NCBI RefSeq assembly: GCF_003149455.1 | Contig: NZ_QFFK01000001.1 | Span: forward strand, 496,001-560,000 | DNA: 64,000 nucleotides | From: Chitinophaga deserti | GTDB lineage: Bacteria > Bacteroidota > Bacteroidia > Chitinophagales > Chitinophagaceae | Reading direction: 5' to 3' | Part shown: piece by piece, positions 35,491 through 45,018 of the stretch | Position numbering within the stretch: position 1 is the stretch's first letter | Layout: each line of letters opens with the position of its first letter | Position numbers and translations under genes: made by a program | The notes under the pieces: generated by a model | Told to the model about the DNA's origin: nothing | The model's input: the letters and a program-made list of their open reading frames with translations, nothing else | Database searches by the model: none

Positions 35491-36063
35491 ATGCGGCAGC
35501 AACCACAGTCAGATACATTATGGGAAAAGGTCCGGCAGGGCCAGTCAACCGCCTTCCGCGCATTGTTTGATGCGTATTGGGAAGAGCTGTACTGCTATGC
35601 CGTGCGCGTTCTGAAAGATGGCTCCTCCGCGCAGGACGCTATCCAGAGCCTCTTTATCCACCTCTGGGAAACACACCACCAGCTGCCTCCCGTTACTTCC
35701 GTTCCCGCCTATCTCCGCTCCGCACTCCGCAACCGCCTCCTGAACGTTATCCGCGACGAACAGGTTTACCAGCAGCATGTAGGGCAATTCGGCGCTTCTG
35801 CCGCCGGAGCCGACAACTCCATCCTCGATACCATCCACCTCCGCGAAACGGAGACCGCCCTCCTCCAGTCGATAGACCGCCTGCCCGTACGTATGAAAAC
35901 CGCATTCTACATGCACCGTATCCAGCACCTCTCCGTTTCCGAGATTGCCCTCCGCCTTGGCAGCAGCGAACAAACCATCCGCAACCAGATCAATACCGCC
36001 CTCCGCCGCATCCGCATCCAATGGCATACCATCCCTTTCATTATCTTTTGCATCCTCCACTAA
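35491..36063 (+). CDS. ECF RNA polymerase sigma factor
   Basis: A 190-residue sigma-70 family protein with region 2 (about 10-80, AFRALFDAYWEELYCYA, DAIQSLFIHLWE) and region 4 (about 125-178, LPVRMKTAFYMHRIQHLSVSEIALRLG in parts, with SEQTIRNQINTALRRIR as the DNA-binding helix). It lies directly upstream of a FecR anti-sigma gene and a SusC/SusD pair, the standard arrangement in which substrate binding at the STN domain of SusC releases the sigma factor to transcribe the locus. Confidence 0.9.
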   Translation: MRQQPQSDTLWEKVRQGQSTAFRALFDAYWEELYCYAVRVLKDGSSAQDAIQSLFIHLWETHHQLPPVTSVPAYLRSALRNRLLNVIRDEQVYQQHVGQFGASAAGADNSILDTIHLRETETALLQSIDRLPVRMKTAFYMHRIQHLSVSEIALRLGSSEQTIRNQINTALRRIRIQWHTIPFIIFCILH

Positions 36064-36147
36064 ATCGTTTTTGTAAGCAAAAAAATATTTTCACTGCCGA
36101 TAGTTATCCGTGTTTCCGCGCGTGTCTTTTAAGAAAGCGATCTTTAA

Positions 36148-37050
36148 TTGGACACTAAAGACATACAGGCATTACTGGAAAAATACCGCAGTGGCCAGGC
36201 CTCGCCGGAAGAAGAGCGCCTGCTCCATCATTGGCTCGACGGGCTGGCAGAAGCTGCAGAACCTTCTATACTGGAGGCTGCTGAAAAGGCCCGCCTTCAC
36301 GATACCATGTGGCAGCACATCGAAGCCAACGCTCCCCGCCGCCCAAGGCGCCTGTGGCATTATGCTGCAGCGGCCTCCTTCGCAGCTGCCATTGCGCTTA
36401 CCGCGGCATGGCTCCTGCGCCCGCAAACTCCGGAAGCCCTCCTGATGGCTACTGCCACCGGTGAAGTCCGTACGTTCATCCTCCCCGACCAGAGCCGGGT
36501 TACCGCCGGCCCCAATTCCAAATTGGTTTACGAAGAAATAGCCGGGCAAAGACAGGTGAAGCTCCTGCATGGCAAGGTTTATTTCGAAGTGCAGGGGGCT
36601 GCTGAGAAGCCCTTCACGGTACTCATGGGTACAGACACCGTTACCGTACTCGGTACGGCCTTCACCATGGAGCGCCCCGGATGTGGCAACACCCGGCGCA
36701 TCACACTCCTCTCAGGTAAAGTAAAAGCCAGCGGCCATGGCATCCTTGCACCGGGGCAGCGCCTCACATATCCGGAAAAACAAATAGACACCATACAACA
36801 CAGTGATGCCCTCGCATGGACGAAGGGCGAAATCCTCCTTCAAAACGCCACACTTTCCGACGTGATCCATACACTTGAAGATCAATATGGCATCACCGTA
36901 TCAACAGCGCTCGACAGAAGAGCTGGCAGCTACACATTCCGCTTCCCTGCAGGCATGCCCCTGCAGCAAGTACTGGATATCCTCCAAAAAATAAGTTATA
37001 AACCTAAAATCAGTTTCACGATGAAGCAACATCAACTCACTATCCGTTAA
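36148..37050 (+). CDS. FecR-family anti-sigma factor (TTG start)
   Basis: A 300-residue inner-membrane protein: a cytoplasmic N-terminal helical region (about 1-60), a transmembrane segment (YAAAASFAAAIALTAAWLL, about 68-86), a periplasmic FecR domain (about 98-185, VRTFILPDQSRVTAGPNSKL) and a C-terminal DUF4974 region (about 230-300). It senses the periplasmic STN domain of the downstream SusC and controls the preceding ECF sigma factor. The start is a TTG at 36148, as no suitable ATG lies nearby; the N-terminus (MDTKDIQALLEKYRSG) matches the family, so a TTG start is credible. Confidence 0.85.
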   Translation: MDTKDIQALLEKYRSGQASPEEERLLHHWLDGLAEAAEPSILEAAEKARLHDTMWQHIEANAPRRPRRLWHYAAAASFAAAIALTAAWLLRPQTPEALLMATATGEVRTFILPDQSRVTAGPNSKLVYEEIAGQRQVKLLHGKVYFEVQGAAEKPFTVLMGTDTVTVLGTAFTMERPGCGNTRRITLLSGKVKASGHGILAPGQRLTYPEKQIDTIQHSDALAWTKGEILLQNATLSDVIHTLEDQYGITVSTALDRRAGSYTFRFPAGMPLQQVLDILQKISYKPKISFTMKQHQLTIR

Positions 37051-37057
37051 TGCCAAT

Positions 37058-37155
37058 GAAAAAGCCGGCACAAGCTGCAAGATGTACCGGCTGAAAGTAA
37101 CAACAACTGCAATGCGAATCGCTCAGGCCTACAAGCCTGTTCAGTCATTACCTTT
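37058..37155 (-). ncRNA. Candidate antisense RNA at the 5' end of the first susC
   Basis: The terminator at 37061-37092 implies a minus-strand RNA of about 100 nt beginning near the susC start codon. CATCTTTG at 37170-37163 is a one-mismatch -7 element, but it overlaps the susC ATG and may be coincidental. A second hairpin (CAGGC/GCCTG at about 37124-37139) lies inside. Antisense small RNAs at this position of nutrient-uptake loci are known in Bacteroides (for example DonS). Confidence 0.42.
37061..37092 (-). terminator. Opposite-strand terminator in the fecR-susC gap
   Basis: AGCCGG (37063-37068) pairs with CCGGCT (37087-37092), with an inner ACA/TGT and a further hairpin, followed on the minus strand by five T. 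It faces away from susC, although both neighbouring genes are on the plus strand, so it must end a minus-strand transcript. Confidence 0.65.
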
Positions 37156-37167
37156 AATCTTACAAAG

Positions 37168-40100
37168 ATGCAAAAAATCAGACAGCATTTTTTTGTACGG
37201 ACCGTTATGGCCTGCATGATCGTGCTAGCTACCACGGTAACCACCGTAGCCCTGCCCCTCTCCGCGCAGGATCTTCAGAAAGTGGTCAAAAAAGTCGACA
37301 TCCCTGCCGGCCCGCTTTCTTCCGCACTAAAACAACTTGAAAACTCTGCCGCCGTACGCCTCGCGTACGACGAAGCAGCCCTCCGCAGGGTAAACGTGAA
37401 AGCGGTTTCCTACACTTCCCGCACTGTAGAAGCCATTTTATCAGAACTACTGGCCACTTCAGGCCTCCGCTTTGAAGAGCGGCACAACACCATCCTCATC
37501 TACGAAGCCCCAAAGCAGAACGCCGTCAATCTTACAGGCGGCGCAACGGCAGAAAAAATAACACTGACGGGCATCGTGACTGAGAAAAACGGTCCTGTTC
37601 CCGGTGCTTCCGTTATGATTAAAGGCACCGCTGCCGGCACCATCACTTCCGTAGATGGCCGCTTCCGCCTTACTGCAGACGAAACCCCTAATATGACGCT
37701 CGTTGTGAGCATCCTCGGATACGCCACACAGGAAATCCCCGTAGGTGCACGCCGCGACTTCAGCATCAGCCTCGAATCATCTACCGTTAACCTCAATCAG
37801 CTTGTGGTAATCGGTTATGGTACGCAAAGCAAAGCCAAAGTAACAGGAGCAGTTTCCGATGTACAGCTCGATAAGCTTACCAGCCGTTCACTCGCCAACT
37901 TCAACGAAGCACTGCAGGGTAAAGCTCCCGGTGTAATCGTTCAGAACGAAGGTGGCGACCCCACCGCCAATCCCCGTGTGAACATCCGCGGCATGGGTGG
38001 CATCAATGGTGAAAACGTACTGTATGTGGTAGACGGTGCCATTTACGCAGGTGGTCCCATCAACCCTAACGATGTGGAAAGCATCTCCGTACTAAAAGAT
38101 GCTGCGGCCTCCATCTACGGCGCCCGCGCAGCAGGCGGTGTAATCCTCGTTACCACCAAGAAGGGTAAACTGGGCAAGGCAACTGTTGAGCTGGACATTA
38201 AGCAGGGCTGGCAGTCAGCTATCAAAAAGCTGGAACCGCTCAATGCAAAGGAATTCGCTGACGTTACCAACCAGGCATACGATGCAGCCGGCAAACCCCG
38301 CCAGGATGCTTTCGATCCTGCAAAATACCCCGACGGCCAGATCACCCGTACCAATTGGATGGACGAGATCTTCCGCACCGGTAAACTGCAGGACTACAAC
38401 GCCAATATCAAAGGCGGCAGCGATAACGGCCGTTACTATTTCAGCTTCGGCTATCGCAAAGGTGAAGGCATCCTGCTCAATACTTACAGCGAGCGCTACT
38501 CCATCCGCATGAATACTGATTACCAGCTGAAACCCTGGCTGAAAATCGGGGAGAATATGGCACTTACAATGACCGATGGTAATGGTGCCAATACTACCAG
38601 TGCTTATACCGGTGCTATCATTTCCGCCATCTTCTATCCCCCGCACATCCGTCCGTTTACTGCTGATGGCAGCTACAGCGGCCTGCCGCTCCAGTATGCA
38701 GGTGCTTACGGCGACGTAATAAACCCTGTGGCTTACCTGCAGCGTATCGATTCGCGGGCACCGGAAACCAAGATCTTCTTCAACCCTTACGCAGAAATCA
38801 ATCTCGCTAAAGGTCTGAACTTCAGGTCTAACTTCTCCCTCACCAAATCTTTCCGGGATGCTAAGTCCTATTCCGCGAAGGTGCTGGAGATCGGTAAAAT
38901 CTTCAACTATAATGAGCTCCGTCAGGATATTAACAACCTGACCGAGATTCTGGCAGAGCAAACCCTCACCTACAACACTACCTTTGAAGGCGGGCACAAC
39001 CTCACCGCTATGGGCGGCTTCTCTCACCAAAAGCACCGCGGCACCTGGGTAGGCGCCAATGCACAGGGCTTCTACAACGAGCTTCCTTCTTATCGTTACT
39101 TCGATAACTCTACCATCTTCTTCCGCCCCTGGAGCGGTATCAACAAATGGGCGATGACATCCTGGTTCAGCCGTGTGAACTATGATTACAAAAGCAAATA
39201 TCTGCTGGGACTGATCGGCCGGTACGACGGTTCTTCCATGCTGCCCAAGCATAACCGCTGGGAGCCTTACTATGGTATCACCGCAGGCTGGGTAATCACT
39301 GAAGAAGACTTCCTGAAACAATCTTCCTGGCTCAACTTCCTGAAACTCCGCCTCAGCCATGGCATCCAGGGTAACCTCGGATCACTGGTAGCCACCGGGG
39401 TAGATGCACCCATGTCCAGCGGACAGATCTGGATCGGTAAAGATCCCCAGCAGGTGCCCACCTATCAGGAAACGGCATTGCCTAATAAAGATCTCAAATG
39501 GGCCAGTACAGAAATTAACAACATCGGTCTTGATTTCGGATTGTTCAATAACCGCCTCAGCATCAACGCCGACTATTTCCGGAAAACCACGCACAACATG
39601 CTGGTACACGTTAGCGTACCGGGTATGCTCGGTGTGCCCGATGGTATGTGGAAGAATGCAGGTAAAGCAATGGACAAAGGCTTCGAACTGGGTCTTAATT
39701 TCCAGGCCGATAAATCCGGCGATTTCCAGTACGATCTGGGCCTGACTTTCACTAAAGTAAACAACAAACTGCTTTCGCTCCGCGATGGTCAGAAAGTGAT
39801 GCCGCTGAACGATATCAATGTACGCAGCACCCTCGCCCCTCTCCGTCAGGAAGTAGGCCTGCCGCTGTATTCTTACTATGTAGTACGTACCGATGGTATG
39901 TTTAAGACGCAGGATGAAGTGAACAACTATAAAGACAAAGCAGGCAACCTCATCCAGCCTTTCGCCAAACCCGGTGATCTGAAATTCATTGATCAGAATG
40001 GCGATGGTAAGATCACGAACGACGACCGTGTGATTGCCGGTAACGCATTCCCCAAGTTCACTTATGGCTTCAGCTTCAACGGCCGCTATAAGAACTTCGA

Positions 40101-40545
40101 CCTCAACGTTTTCTTCCAGGGTGTACAGGGTAACAAACTGTTCAATGCACTGAAGTTCACGGCGCTGAATGCTGGTAATGGTCAGAACTACAACATGCTG
40201 AAAGACATCCTGAATGCATGGACTCCGCAGAACCCTGATTCCAACATCCCCCGTATCAACAGCAGCGACCCGAATGGTAACTTCGGTACTACTTCTGACT
40301 GGTATGTGGAAGACGGCAGCTACCTCCGCATGAAAAACGTAACCCTCGGTTATACCGTGCCCAACAGCATACTGCGCCGCGCCGGCATTGGCCAGGTTCG
40401 CCTTTATGTAACCGGCAACAACATGCTCACCTTTACCAAGTACAAAGGCTTCGACCCTGAGGTGGGACTGGATGAATACGGTATCGACAAAGGCCGCTAT
40501 CCGCAGGCTAAAAACGTGACCGTAGGCCTTAACGTTAATTTTTAA
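37168..40545 (+). CDS. SusC-like TonB-dependent outer-membrane transporter with STN domain
   Basis: A 1,125-residue protein: signal peptide (1-34, ending ALPLSAQ), an STN secretin/TonB short N-terminal domain (about 45-112, VDIPAGPLSSALKQLE), a carboxypeptidase-regulatory-like domain (about 130-215), a plug starting near QLVVIGYGTQ with the SusC hallmark VVDGAIYAGGPINPNDVESI in parts and GARAAGGVILVTTKKG, and a beta-barrel to the end. The STN domain is the part that signals to FecR. SusD lies 21 bases downstream, as usual. It moves a nutrient across the outer membrane with TonB energy. Confidence 0.95.
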   Translation: MQKIRQHFFVRTVMACMIVLATTVTTVALPLSAQDLQKVVKKVDIPAGPLSSALKQLENSAAVRLAYDEAALRRVNVKAVSYTSRTVEAILSELLATSGLRFEERHNTILIYEAPKQNAVNLTGGATAEKITLTGIVTEKNGPVPGASVMIKGTAAGTITSVDGRFRLTADETPNMTLVVSILGYATQEIPVGARRDFSISLESSTVNLNQLVVIGYGTQSKAKVTGAVSDVQLDKLTSRSLANFNEALQGKAPGVIVQNEGGDPTANPRVNIRGMGGINGENVLYVVDGAIYAGGPINPNDVESISVLKDAAASIYGARAAGGVILVTTKKGKLGKATVELDIKQGWQSAIKKLEPLNAKEFADVTNQAYDAAGKPRQDAFDPAKYPDGQITRTNWMDEIFRTGKLQDYNANIKGGSDNGRYYFSFGYRKGEGILLNTYSERYSIRMNTDYQLKPWLKIGENMALTMTDGNGANTTSAYTGAIISAIFYPPHIRPFTADGSYSGLPLQYAGAYGDVINPVAYLQRIDSRAPETKIFFNPYAEINLAKGLNFRSNFSLTKSFRDAKSYSAKVLEIGKIFNYNELRQDINNLTEILAEQTLTYNTTFEGGHNLTAMGGFSHQKHRGTWVGANAQGFYNELPSYRYFDNSTIFFRPWSGINKWAMTSWFSRVNYDYKSKYLLGLIGRYDGSSMLPKHNRWEPYYGITAGWVITEEDFLKQSSWLNFLKLRLSHGIQGNLGSLVATGVDAPMSSGQIWIGKDPQQVPTYQETALPNKDLKWASTEINNIGLDFGLFNNRLSINADYFRKTTHNMLVHVSVPGMLGVPDGMWKNAGKAMDKGFELGLNFQADKSGDFQYDLGLTFTKVNNKLLSLRDGQKVMPLNDINVRSTLAPLRQEVGLPLYSYYVVRTDGMFKTQDEVNNYKDKAGNLIQPFAKPGDLKFIDQNGDGKITNDDRVIAGNAFPKFTYGFSFNGRYKNFDLNVFFQGVQGNKLFNALKFTALNAGNGQNYNMLKDILNAWTPQNPDSNIPRINSSDPNGNFGTTSDWYVEDGSYLRMKNVTLGYTVPNSILRRAGIGQVRLYVTGNNMLTFTKYKGFDPEVGLDEYGIDKGRYPQAKNVTVGLNVNF

Positions 40546-40566
40546 CCGACTTAATTCCGGACTAAC

Positions 40567-42081
40567 ATGAAATCAGTGATCCGATATATGCTGGCAGGTT
40601 CTATAGCCATGGGGCTTACCACCGCCTGCACCAAACAACTGGAGCTTTCGCCGGAAGGCACTCCCACCACCAACAACTTCTGGAAATCCGAACTGGATGC
40701 TATTTCCGGAGCCAATGCCATGTACCTGCCATTAGACGATGAAAACTTCTACGGCCGTGGTTACTGGTGGTTCATTAATGCCAGCGACGATATGGTTACC
40801 GGCCGTATCAAAGCCGAGGCTGATAACATTAAGAACTTCAACCGCAGCTTTATCGGCGGCTCCTACACCGAAGGCCAGTGGCGCATGCGTTATAGCATTA
40901 TTAAACGCGCCAACGATGTCATCAACCGCGTACCTGCCATCACCATGAACGAGGCCACCAAACGCCGCGTAATAGGTGAAGCGTACTTCATGAGCGGACT
41001 GATGTACTTTGAGCTGGCATATGCTTATGCAGACGAGAAGGCAGGTGTACCTATCGTACGCCGCGATCAGCCGCTCGACGAGAAGCCCATCCCACGCGCA
41101 GCCAACATCTCTGCCAACTGGGATTATATCGAAAGCGAGCTGAAACAGGCATCTGCTCACCTGCCCTGGTTCCAGGACCTGGCACCGGCAGACTATGGCC
41201 GGCCGCATAAATCCGCAGCCCTTGGCTTCCTCGCCAAAATGTACCTCTACAAGAAGGACTGGGTGAAAGCAGAAGCTTATTGCGACTCCCTCATCCTCAG
41301 TGGCCGTCATAAACTGCTGGATAACTTCTCCGATGTATTTACCATCGCCAACAACTGGTCGGCCGAATATATCTGGAGCGCCTATTCCACTTCCAAGGGT
41401 AATGGCGGCTTCGGCAGCATCCTGCCCGGTGTTATGCTTGAGAATAAAGGCTGGGGTAAATACAATGGCTGGGGTTACTACATGCCCACCAAAGAGTTGT
41501 ATGACAGCTATGACCCGTCAGACAAGCGCCGTGCTGCCACCATCCTCGCTCCCGGTAACAGGTTCAAATTCTGGGGCGATTCTGTAACCTACAATTCGCT
41601 GAACAGCCTTTCTGGTTACCAGTTCAACAAATACATGGAGCCATTTACCTATGCAGATGGTGTACATGCCAGCAAAAACGGAGACCATCCTACCACTGAC
41701 CTGTGCCTGCCACTGCTCCGTTATGCTGAGATCTATCTCATCAAAGCGGAAGCCCGCCTCATGCAGGGTAAAAACGCAGATACGGAGTTGAATGCCGTGC
41801 GGAAACGTACCGGTCTTGGCAACCTCAACAATGCCACCCTTGCCGATCTGAAGAAAGAGCGCAGGCTGGAACTGGCCGGCGAATGGTCTAACCGCCATGC
41901 CGACCTCGTACGCTGGGGAGATGCTCAGGCAGCATATTCCAAGGCACTCCATGGTGCTAACGGCAGCGTGATCTGGCCGGCCCGTACTTTCGACCCGGCA
42001 AGGCACCACATATGGCCCGTACCACAAAGCGAGATCGACAACAGCGGCGGCCTCATATTCCAGAATGCCGGCTGGAAATAA
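40567..42081 (+). CDS. SusD/RagB-family substrate-binding lipoprotein
   Basis: A 504-residue predicted surface lipoprotein (lipobox LTTAC, Cys21) of the SusD/RagB family, with TPR-like helical N-terminal repeats (SELDAISGANAMYLPLDD, YSIIKRANDVINRVP) and the C-terminal SusD signature RLELAGEWSNRHADLVRWG. SusD proteins cap the matching SusC pore and bind the nutrient. It follows susC by 21 bases and precedes the phosphodiesterase/phosphatase fusion, which suggests the ligand is a phosphorylated compound rather than a plain polysaccharide. Confidence 0.93.
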   Translation: MKSVIRYMLAGSIAMGLTTACTKQLELSPEGTPTTNNFWKSELDAISGANAMYLPLDDENFYGRGYWWFINASDDMVTGRIKAEADNIKNFNRSFIGGSYTEGQWRMRYSIIKRANDVINRVPAITMNEATKRRVIGEAYFMSGLMYFELAYAYADEKAGVPIVRRDQPLDEKPIPRAANISANWDYIESELKQASAHLPWFQDLAPADYGRPHKSAALGFLAKMYLYKKDWVKAEAYCDSLILSGRHKLLDNFSDVFTIANNWSAEYIWSAYSTSKGNGGFGSILPGVMLENKGWGKYNGWGYYMPTKELYDSYDPSDKRRAATILAPGNRFKFWGDSVTYNSLNSLSGYQFNKYMEPFTYADGVHASKNGDHPTTDLCLPLLRYAEIYLIKAEARLMQGKNADTELNAVRKRTGLGNLNNATLADLKKERRLELAGEWSNRHADLVRWGDAQAAYSKALHGANGSVIWPARTFDPARHHIWPVPQSEIDNSGGLIFQNAGWK

Positions 42082-42104
42082 TTAATTCTTCATTACGATT
42101 TACT

Positions 42105-42132
42105 GCAAACTCCCGTTATAGCGGGAGTTTGC
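42105..42132 (+). terminator. Terminator after susD
   Basis: An 11-bp stem (42105-42115 with 42122-42132) with a 6-base loop and a T-rich tail (TATTTTTA). Read-through into the fusion gene 10 bases further on may be partial, so its expression could be set by this hairpin. Confidence 0.75.
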
Positions 42133-42147
42133 TATTTTTAAGTACCG

Positions 42148-43959
42148 ATGAAACACATATTCACCTCCCTTTTGCTCTCTTTGAGCTTCTGCGGCGCACA
42201 AGCACAGTACACCGCCGGCAATGCCCATTCGCATAACGATTACCAGCAGGCCATCCCATTCGAAAAAGCATACACCCTGCACTTCGGATCTATCGAAGCG
42301 GATGTGTTCTGGCAAAACGGCGAACTCTATGTAGCACATACCCTGCAGGAGATCGATACGAATAAGACGCTGCGTAAGCTATATCTGGAGCCCCTCCGTG
42401 CAAAGGCCCAGGCAAAATCAGGCGTGTTCGGTGAAACGAAACAGCATCTTCAGATCCTTATAGATTTTAAAACTGCCGCAGCACCTACCATGACTACCCT
42501 GCTCAACCAGCTCGCTGATTATCCGGAACTGACGGGCAACGGCAAACTGGTGTTTACGATCAGCGGTAACCGTCCACCGCAACAGCAATGGCACACTTAC
42601 CCGGCTTACATTCAATTTGATGGAAGACCCGGTGTAAGCTATACCGCAACTGAGCTAAAGAAGCTGGCCCTAATCAGCGATAACTTCAGGAACTATAGTC
42701 AGTGGAACGGGAAAGGCATTCCCGTAGCTGCAGATCTTGCACGTATTGAGAAAGTGATTGCGCAGGCGCATGAGACAGGAAAGAAATTCAGGTTCTGGGG
42801 CACGCCCGATGATGTGAACACCTGGAAAACCATGATGCGACTGGGCGTGGATTACATCAATACCGACCAAACGGACGCACTGGCCACTTACCTCCGTACC
42901 CGTGTACAGGCGCAGTATCAGGCAGATTCCGGATATGCGCTGTATAAACCTGCCTACCGGAATAACGACCGCCAAAGCAAGGTAAAAAATGTAATTCTCC
43001 TTATTGGCGACGGCATGGGCCTCGCACAGATCTATGCCGGGTATACAGCAAATTACGGACAGCTGAACCTGTTCAACATGCTGAATATCGGTTTCAGTAA
43101 AACTGCTTCGTCTGACAGCTATATCACTGACTCTGCTGCCGGTGGTACAGCCATGGCTTCGGGGAAGAAAACGAATAACCGCTCGGTGGGCGTGGATAAT
43201 ACAGGAGCACCAATACCCGCCATCCCTGACCTTATTGCGCCTTTTGGAATGAAGAGTGCCCTCATCAGCTCGGGCGATGTAACAGACGCTACGCCCGCTG
43301 CATTCTACGGTCATTCCGCAGAGCGGGACCATCATGGTGAAATAGCCCGAGGATTACTGGAAAGCCCTGTAAGCATCCTCATCGGTGCCGGCCAGCAACA
43401 TTTTGAAGGCATGTGGGAAACACTCCGCAACAAAGGGTATACCATCGAATACCGCCTTTCCGCACTCGACACTATCCGTAACAACAAATATATTGTACTG
43501 GCCGACAGTGCACAGCTGCCCATGGCGCAAGGCCGGGGCGCTTTCCTTACCAAATCACTGCAGGCTGCCATCACAACGCTGCAACGCGAAAAGAAAGGGT
43601 TCTTCATCATGGAAGAATCCGCACAGATCGATTGGGGAGGGCACCGTAATTCCGTTGCTTACCTCACCACCGAAATGCTCGACTTCGACCGCGCCATCGG
43701 TGAGGCCATGCGCTTTGCCGACAGCAATGGGGAAACACTCGTGATCGTAACGGCAGACCACGAAACCGGAGGCCTCACCCTCCTCGATGGAAATATCGCA
43801 AAAGGGTATGTAGACGGGCACTTCAGTACCAACGACCATACAGCCGTAATGGTACCCGTGTTCGCTTACGGGCCGCACTCTGGCGATTTCCGTGGTGTAT
43901 ATGAGAACACGGAGATCTTTGCGAAGATCATGGCCATTATCCGGCGCTATCAGAAATGA
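42148..43959 (+). CDS. GDPD-like phosphodiesterase / alkaline phosphatase fusion
   Basis: A 603-residue secreted protein. The signal peptide ends at about 20 (SLSFCGAQAQ). The N-terminal half (about 21-260) resembles glycerophosphodiester / PI-PLC-like barrels (NAHSHNDYQQ, IEADVFWQNGELYVAHTL). The C-terminal half (about 270-600) is an alkaline phosphatase: metal motif LLIGDGMGLAQIY, catalytic Ser329 in SYITDSAAGGTAMASG, IDWGGHRN, VTADHETGGLTLL. The two enzymes in series could free phosphate from a phosphodiester such as a glycerophosphodiester. It is the last gene of the susCD locus. The last 10 bases overlap the 3' end of the gene on the opposite strand. Confidence 0.87.
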   Translation: MKHIFTSLLLSLSFCGAQAQYTAGNAHSHNDYQQAIPFEKAYTLHFGSIEADVFWQNGELYVAHTLQEIDTNKTLRKLYLEPLRAKAQAKSGVFGETKQHLQILIDFKTAAAPTMTTLLNQLADYPELTGNGKLVFTISGNRPPQQQWHTYPAYIQFDGRPGVSYTATELKKLALISDNFRNYSQWNGKGIPVAADLARIEKVIAQAHETGKKFRFWGTPDDVNTWKTMMRLGVDYINTDQTDALATYLRTRVQAQYQADSGYALYKPAYRNNDRQSKVKNVILLIGDGMGLAQIYAGYTANYGQLNLFNMLNIGFSKTASSDSYITDSAAGGTAMASGKKTNNRSVGVDNTGAPIPAIPDLIAPFGMKSALISSGDVTDATPAAFYGHSAERDHHGEIARGLLESPVSILIGAGQQHFEGMWETLRNKGYTIEYRLSALDTIRNNKYIVLADSAQLPMAQGRGAFLTKSLQAAITTLQREKKGFFIMEESAQIDWGGHRNSVAYLTTEMLDFDRAIGEAMRFADSNGETLVIVTADHETGGLTLLDGNIAKGYVDGHFSTNDHTAVMVPVFAYGPHSGDFRGVYENTEIFAKIMAIIRRYQK

Positions 43960-44378
43960 CGGCGCTGAAAGGGTGCCCCCTCTCCCGTTTCACAATACAA
44001 TTTCAGGCTATAAAGGAACCATGCCCAGTTGTAATTGCAATACCGGTAAAACTCCGTCAGCTCACGCCAGTTGCTGTGCTTCAGTACTACGGCAGTATGC
44101 TTCTGCCGCTGCTCAATATCGAATGAAAGGAAGGTACCGATCCACTCCTGGTCAGAGTCTACACACTCCCATCGTATGCGGTTTGGCCTGCTCATGGCCA
44201 GCACCTTGAAACGGGTGTTGTAATTGTCGTTGAAATCAAATTCATTGATAAAACCGGCTTCTGGTTTCACCACCAGCTTCTCGGTCCATATTTCGGCAAG
44301 ACCCGCTTTGGTGGTTAATGCATCAAATACTTTGTCGGCCGTGGCTTTTACATACTGGATATGCTCAATGTTATACAT
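43950..44378 (-). CDS. SRPBCC / START-like domain protein (AHSA1 type)
   Basis: A 142-residue single-domain protein with the SRPBCC hydrophobic-pocket fold: YVKATADKVFDALTTKAGLAEIW at the N-terminus (in part), TRFKVLAMSRPNRIRWECV in the middle and TEFYRYCNYNWAWFLYSLK at the C-terminus. Family members bind small lipophilic ligands or act as stress-related co-chaperone-like proteins. No pathway partner is visible. Its 3' end overlaps that of the phosphatase fusion gene by 10 bases on the opposite strand. It has its own upstream gap of about 160 bases before a divergent membrane-protein gene. Confidence 0.8.
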   Translation of the reverse strand: MYNIEHIQYVKATADKVFDALTTKAGLAEIWTEKLVVKPEAGFINEFDFNDNYNTRFKVLAMSRPNRIRWECVDSDQEWIGTFLSFDIEQRQKHTAVVLKHSNWRELTEFYRYCNYNWAWFLYSLKLYCETGEGAPFQRRHF

Positions 44379-44541
44379 AGTTGGATGAAATTGAATGTAC
44401 AGTCTATACGTATTACAAAAAAGCTAATATTATTTCCAACACGAAAGTGCTATCATGATATGGCAGGAATCAAGTAAATTACAAATACCGGCTTATCATC
44501 AACCAGGATCTAAATCTACTTACTCCCCAATCCACGAATCA

Positions 44542-45018
44542 ATGACCACTTCAGATTCCGTCCAGACAACGAGATTTATTACAGGAGCACTCTACGCAGG
44601 GCTCCTTGTCTTTTTACTGGACGGAACTGCAGCGGTGATACAAACAGACTTCAGGGCAGACCGTGTGTTCAAATACGTTGCCAGTGCCGTAGCCGGCAAT
44701 GCTGCTTTTGCCGGAGGCGGTGTATTTATTGTTCTGGGGCTCATCCTCCACCTGCTGGTTTCTTTTGGATGGAGCCTGATATTCTTCCTGTTATATCCAA
44801 AACTCCCGCTGCTGCAGGGCAACCGGTGGCTGACAGGATGCCTTTACGGTATCGTTGTTTGGGCATTCATGCGCTTTATAATTGTACCACTGTCGCTTGC
44901 ACCACAGGGAGCCCTAACCCTGCAGGCAGCTTTAACAGCCATTGCAATTCACATGGTTTGCGTAGGGCTTCCCATTTCACTTACTGCATGGTACTGGTTC
45001 CGCCGCCCGCAGGCCTGA
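44542..45018 (+). CDS. Small integral membrane protein of unknown function
   Basis: A 158-residue protein with four hydrophobic segments (ITGALYAGLLVFLLD; GGGVFIVLGLILHLLVSFGWSLIFFLLY in parts; GIVVWAFMRFIIVPLSL; LTAIAIHMVCVGLPISLTAWYW in part). The layout resembles DUF1440-type inner-membrane proteins, but I cannot assign a function. ATG 44542 (MTTSDSVQTTRF) is preferred; the longer frame has a low-quality N-terminus. Its stop codon abuts the stop codon of the converging dienelactone hydrolase gene (TGATCA at 45016-45021). Confidence 0.75.
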   Translation: MTTSDSVQTTRFITGALYAGLLVFLLDGTAAVIQTDFRADRVFKYVASAVAGNAAFAGGGVFIVLGLILHLLVSFGWSLIFFLLYPKLPLLQGNRWLTGCLYGIVVWAFMRFIIVPLSLAPQGALTLQAALTAIAIHMVCVGLPISLTAWYWFRRPQA

